Positions 58,661 through 64,000 of a stretch of 64,000 nucleotides of DNA are shown here, piece by piece. The notes beneath the pieces were generated by a model, which searched no databases, had not been told where the DNA came from, and worked only from the letters and a program-made list of their open reading frames with translations. Each line of letters opens with the position of its first letter. The first letter of the stretch is position 1. This DNA comes from Heterobilharzia americana (Eukaryota; Platyhelminthes; Trematoda; Strigeidida; Schistosomatidae): contig OX104127.1 of assembly GCA_944470555.2 (NCBI GenBank), forward strand, positions 153,279,776 through 153,343,775, given 5' to 3'. The position numbers and the translations under genes are program-made.

Positions 58661-61600
58661 TGTATACCCATGTATGTCTTGTTAACGTAAAGTTTCTCGG
58701 GCTATGCTAGGTAAATAAGAAAAAGGATAGTTTTAGTGAACGAAGCATGGATCAAAAATCTCTATCCCATCAGTTATGCATAAATGCCTAGCATTGGACA
58801 CTGCAGTATATTCAAATGCTTGAAAGCCATATCTAACTCTATCTGAAATAGGTTACCCGAATCAAGCTACTGTTCAAAAACAGCACTTCATCGATCGGAC
58901 AGCAAGACTATACACAAACCACTGTGAAAATACATAGAGTAGTCTCAGAAAGCTCTTGAGACTAATGATAGCAGCACATATGGAAAATTCCTCATTATCC
59001 CTTAAGTGATATTGTTTCATTTGGATTAGTAGCATTGCAAACAATATTATGTTTTCAAAGATAATAAACCTGTTTAAAATCTATGTATCCTGATTTTTTG
59101 GGTAAAATAGATGAATAAATTGTAAATAAAGTACTATTTTCCCTAATGACTACTTTTTCCTTCACATTCTTGATTCCGACTGATCACTGTATAGCTGAAC
59201 TACAGTTTAGTGGAACCGGAAAGATGTTGACACTCAGTCAGTGTGATGATGAATTAAAATGATAAACAAAGTAGGTTCATGTTAGAGAAAATAGCGAAAG
59301 ATTAAAATGAGTTGAGATAAGAAACAACCTGATTAACTGAAGGTGAAAATTTGTTTTTTAACAGAACATAAGTGAAATTTTGCTGACTTTAAGTATAACT
59401 GCAATATTACAATTTTACCTTCGAGTGATTTTGATTGAGTAAGCATTTTCTTTAAATTACACAGTAACATTCTACTTGGTGAGGATAAGTAAGAGGAAGG
59501 CACCTGATTTTTTCATCAAGATATATTAAACACATATATGTCGAATTGATTAACGTTTTAGCAGTTTTTAACACATAATCGAATACACCATCATCCGAAA
59601 AATTGATTTTCCGTTCTTCCTCATTTAATGGAGATTTTTCAAAATTTCACGCAAGACCCTGGTAAAATACAGACAAAGCCTCAGAGAAAATGAAAAAAAA
59701 TACTCCTGTTAAGCAAGTATGGACCACAAAGCTTCCAGGATAATGCTTACACGTTCCACAGCTTTTTTCTTTGTTTAAATCCTTAAAGATTGTGAAAAGA
59801 CATAAAAAATATGAAAGTAGGTGCAATTAAAAAACCTTTCCCTCACCAGACCTTCAGATTCCAAAAGAATTGGGGTGATGAACTGTTATTCTGCATTACT
59901 GTAAGAATTTGCAACCTTTTTTTGGAATAATTCACGTTTTATTAAGGTGGAGTGCAATTATCCTGAGATACAATTGAATAGTAACTAATCATATAACATT
60001 TTGGTTAAAAGAAACTGATAAATACTGAATAGCCATCATTGTGAAAATAATTGTCGGATCGGTATATTTTCATTATGGATTGCACTAGCTTTTTATTGAA
60101 GGATACGACCAGTACTAAAATAACTATTAAAGGAAAGTTTTATGGTGATTATTCATCTTCCATGACTTCCTGTTATAAAGGAAGCCTGTAATCTTTCATG
60201 CATTCAGTAGTGAAACAAGAATTAATTGTTTTAATCAGATAAGGAACTTCCGTTTCCTTGTTTCAATGAGATCCACATATGAACTTAGTCAAATGAAGCT
60301 AGAATGGTATTCTGTATAGCTGAAGCAATTCAATATAAGTTCATGCAAAATAATTTTGCACAGCAAATATATTTTGCTGTGCGCTATTAAAAATTGGTCT
60401 ACTAGGAAAATTTAACAGCTTTTACAAAAGTTATTCTCAGGTTTTATTATGATTGCCCATACTTCGTTATCGTTTAATCCACATCCACTTAGTTTATCCG
60501 TGTGCAGAAGTCAATTGTATCAAAGTCCAAAGTTTCCTTCCATTTTCAAGATTTTGGGCTTCATAGTTTATAACAAGTTTCGAACCAGATCAGTTTAGCT
60601 TAAGGCAAGAAATATACTTTCGAGTACAGGGCGATGATTACTCACATGGGAGGAAGTTATAGTTGACAAATATAAATTTATTATAATTTTTTCCAATCAG
60701 TTTTGAAATAACGTTTGTAGAGCTAAAAGCAAAGGTGTCTGAAATGACTTTAAAATAAAACTGATAACTAACAATGTAAAGGATACAGACGTAATGAGGT
60801 TTAATAAACGTATTCTAATCACCTAACTTCAGTGTCCACTTAGTAATTACCAATTGTAAACAGTTTAATTTAATCTTAGATGAAAAGTTAATGTCAAAGC
60901 TTTGATGTTAGTTTCATAGTTCACATAGACTAAATGCCTAAACAGATACCTAAGTGAAAAAAAATTTCTCTCCGTCAATTACTATTCTGTAGCGTATAGT
61001 AGATCAAATCCACTTTTACCTACGTCAATGTAAATAAGGCTAAGTAACGAAAATTTAATAAGCATGAAGCACACTTGCACATTTAGATATAGTCACCTAT
61101 ATAACCCACTTCACTTGGACAAATAGCTTTTAAATGTACAAAAACCACTCTAAATACTAACTTTCAGTTTGTGTGTAACATTTTTGCTTTTCCAGTTGTC
61201 CTAAGATAGTCCAATTCTTAGCAAATCAAGAATTTCAAGGTTGACAAAGATAAGTGTAACCTAGTTGAAATGTAAGTAATCGGAATACTTTCAACAGGGC
61301 AGCATGCACTGGGTCATGTTGCGTGATATATAACTAAATGATTGAATTTATTTTCTTAAAAGTCAACCCACATTTTGATAGCATACAGAGCTATTTATGA
61401 AATGCTACATACTGGAGGATTTTCCTTCGCCCACCGTAAAACCTCACCGGGAAATATATTTCAATTTTTTTCGGTGTTGTTTACAATCTTCATAAGAACG
61501 TCAATATTTTCAGAAAATGACAAAAGCGTACAAATCTGAAAAAAAACTTTCCCTTGTTTATCCTGGTTTTCTAACAAGTGAGGTGTCTTGCTCAGCTGAA

Positions 61601-62411
61601 AATAATACTTTCTTTGTGAAAATGTTTAAAAATTCACTAATGATTATGAAAACATAAAAATGAGAACTGACTTATTCAGGTAAGATAAAAGAGTGAAAAA
61701 GCTAGAGAGATTCATTTGGTTTTAATGAATCACTAAACAAAATAGAGGCCTTTTTTGCTAGGCAAGTGATAAGCCTTTGTTTAGTATCAAAAGTCATTTT
61801 CTTCAATATTTAAAGTCTTTTGTTAAAGTTCATGATTTTAATTTTAATTGTGATATGAAAGTGTTCACTGATATTTAATATCTTCTAGATAAAACAAAAG
61901 TGAGTTGTAACACGGAATCACCAACCAGTTCATGAATTTCTTCAGTTATTAAAACAGGAACGTGCCGCTGAAAACGTAGCTCTTTGAAGTCTTAGCTTAC
62001 AGAGTGAATACATGATAACACTGAGCAGACAGAAACGTTTTACGAAGTTGACATAAGAGTAAATAAAATACAAAGTGGTTGGCAGTGGGAAGTCAATAAC
62101 GATATAAATATTTTATGCCTAATAATTCGATCCAAAGTAAAGTAAAACAGACAAGTGAAAAGTACTTAATCACTCATAAAAACGGTCTTGCTCCCCTAAT
62201 TACGCTGAGCAGATGCAAAATATTATAAATATTTAGTGAAATGGGACAAAGTTTGCACTGATACACTTGAACAGTAGCACTTCATTTACTTAGGAGCTTG
62301 AAAAGCAGGAAAATAGTCAAATAAAGAAAATGATATTAATAGTTCTGTATCACATTATAGGTTTGGTTTTTTACCGCTGATAAAAACTGTACACACGCAT
62401 GCGTCCCTCAG
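58661..62411. other. AT-rich region, possible small exon near 61.9 kb
   Basis: Mostly featureless. At about 61906-61979 both strands are open: the plus strand reads QPVHEFLQLLKQERAAENVA and the minus strand, after an acceptor-like TACGTTTTCAG at about 61966-61976, reads RHVPVLITEEIHELVGDSVL. One may be a real exon, but I cannot decide which. Confidence 0.35.
60358..60382. repeat. Perfect 10-bp-stem hairpin
   Basis: GCACAGCAAA, loop TATAT, TTTGCTGTGC. No neighbouring gene explains it. Confidence 0.8.
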
Positions 62412-62504
62412 TGATCAGAATAAACAGGAAACCATCATTATTTGTGGCATTCTTCGTCAATTCATCCAGTCATTTATTCAAGGCGGGAATCTTCCACTAC
62501 CTAA
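62412..62504 (+). CDS. Candidate internal exon, unidentified protein
   Basis: A 93-nt stretch lies between an acceptor (GCGTCCCTCAG ending at 62411) and a strong donor AA|GTAAGT at 62505. The middle frame is fully open: DQNKQETIIICGILRQFIQS, then FIQGGNLPLP. The plus strand's other frames and all minus frames have stops early. The length is a multiple of three, so it could be skipped without a frameshift. I do not recognise the protein and found no partner exon with matching phase, so the gene mostly lies outside the window or in exons too short to see. Confidence 0.45.
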
Positions 62505-64000
62505 GTAAGTTCCAGTGGTCAAATAGTTTGACCACTTCTATGCTTCCATTGAATGTAACTGAATTATATATAATATAGCGTAAACAAGCAAACAGAAAAT
62601 GTTATTATAAATATTGCATGAAATATATTTCAAGAAAAATCAACAAACGTTTTGTAGACATTCGCCTACTTCAGACAGTGGCATCGAAAAAACGGTTAGC
62701 GGAATATCTGCATTAAAATTCCAAATAACAAAAGTTATATAGTTACCAAACAAAAGTAAAAACAACAGTAACCGGAAGACAAGAAAAAATGATTAAGCAT
62801 ACATTAGTATAGTCAGACAAGAGTATATAACTCTGCAAAAACAAAATGTCGACAATTTCACAGTGTTGTTAAAAAAATTTGATACAAGCACATGAAAAGA
62901 AAAAAGCACTGAAAATTGATGAAAATTTCAAGAATTGGATAAAAGTGCAGGGTTGTAAAAAATTTTAGAATGGAGAAAAATCAACAGACGAGATGATATT
63001 CTTTGAAAACAACAAAAAGATATACCATATCAATACATAGATCCGTCGTCAAGGTGAATAGGAAACAAACATATAGCGATGAAAATATAATCCAATGGAA
63101 GGCGATAGAAAGAAATAAACGGGCGCAATCAAAATAATACGATTGTTAAAAAGTATCCCATTAGTAAAAAATTCATTCACCAAAGTAAAAATATGTGAAT
63201 TAAAACCACTTGGCCAAGTGGATATTCACAATAAATGTCGCTTTGTTACTTTCAAAACAAGAAGGAAAAATTTCGCATCCTTAAAACTCGTAAAATGGTG
63301 AAATGCACAGCTGACAAAATCACTAATAAGATGATAATCCAATTAGCATCATAATTTTAAAAAATCCACTGAATACGAACAAGGTTCGCGTACACTTTCG
63401 AATATTTACTATGGGTATCACTACTATCCTATACGAAACTAAGTTAGTAGAAGAAGTGGAGTGGTGAGAACAGAGTATTCTTGTCCCATCCCAATATGTT
63501 AATGATTCAGAAGAACTGTACATGCTATACTATTTCACTTTTTGTGAAGTTAGTTCTTCAGTAACATCAGTTGATTACACCGAGAAGCGAATATAGCAAA
63601 ATGGCCGCTGCGTATTTCATACGTTATCAGCTCAGAAATACTACATTTCCTTCTCCTACAGTTCCTTGCAGTGGGGAAGTCCTGTAGATACATCAACAGA
63701 TTGGAACACCTTTAACCTAAATCAAAGCAGAACGCAAAAGAGCACTTAGACAAGGCTTCCAGAGGGCATATTTTATCACCAAATAATTGTCAGATGACTG
63801 TTAAAGGGAAGAATGATTAGCTAATTGAAGAATCATCTCATAATATTCCATGACAAAGCATCTCTGGCTACGTAGCACAGACAAAACTCTATCGAAACCG
63901 AATACAGAAATCGTCAAAAAAGACTGACTAGATAAACGACTGGGGAGATGTCGAAGTTTATATTGCCATCATCCACTGGCATTCATTAACTTCAGGTTTT
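62505..64000. other. AT-rich end region with possible coding start
   Basis: A PLE-like terminal signature occurs at about 62641-62690 (minus: CTGAAGTAGGCGAATGTCTA, then CAAAACGTTTG). A Kozak-like ATG at 63601 (GCAAAATGGCC) opens MAAAYFIRYQLRNTT on the plus strand for 28 codons. QWGSPVDTSTDWNTFNLNQS follows in another frame and ERKRALRQGFQRAYFITK further on. This may be the 5' part of a gene or chance. Confidence 0.3.

Noticed and set aside
1..64000. CRISPR array, prophage or bacterial operon
   Set aside because: No regularly spaced short repeats, no ribosome-binding-site-led gene clusters; composition and repeats are those of a trematode nuclear genome.

Overview
The window looks like AT-rich repeat-dominated DNA from a blood fluke (Schistosoma or a close trematode). 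The evidence is the company of repeats: tRNA-headed short elements that carry schistosome-type hammerhead ribozymes (Sm-alpha-like), RTE-clade LINE copies resembling the schistosome SR2 group, and several Penelope-like element (PLE) reverse transcriptases, one with a recognisable GIY-YIG endonuclease end. I found no intact protein-coding gene. Host coding content is limited to a few candidate exons in the last 7 kb.

Layout. 1-2.7 kb: unique AT-rich DNA with one decayed ribozyme SINE. 2.7-7.9 kb: RTE copy A on the minus strand, with a broken endonuclease, an inserted AT-rich segment and a reverse transcriptase in which an 851-bp unit occurs three times in tandem. 10.1-12.1 kb: a PLE on the minus strand (RT plus GIY-YIG) between inverted repeats. 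16.4-16.9 kb: a pair of Sm-alpha-like units. 18.3-19.3 kb: RTE copy C, 5'-truncated, beside a tRNA-like fragment. 22.2-24.9 kb: RTE copy B, inverted relative to A and nearly identical to it, with a single 851-bp unit and no endonuclease. 30.0-30.4 and 33.3-33.8 kb: two more inverted Sm-alpha-like pairs. 34.5-35.6 kb: a PLE RT fragment and an inverted pair of a second ribozyme SINE. 41.9-43.1 and 44.4-44.95 kb: two further decayed PLEs of different types, the second next to a long imperfect palindrome. 51.6-52.6 kb: a 414-bp inverted repeat with nearly identical arms. 57.4-57.8 kb: two candidate exons of an unidentified minus-strand gene, including its C-terminus. 58.4-58.7 kb: probable Ty3/gypsy RT relic. 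62.4 kb: one well-formed plus-strand candidate exon.

Nothing here forms an operon or pathway. The biology is transposition: LINE (RTE) and PLE machinery, now broken, and short pol III-type elements with self-cleaving ribozymes. The most notable patterns are the repeated head-to-head pairing of short ribozyme elements (always minus unit left, plus unit right), the exact tandem triplication inside one LINE copy but not in its sister, and the shared defects of the two sister LINE copies, which point to a non-autonomous derivative or a segmental copy.
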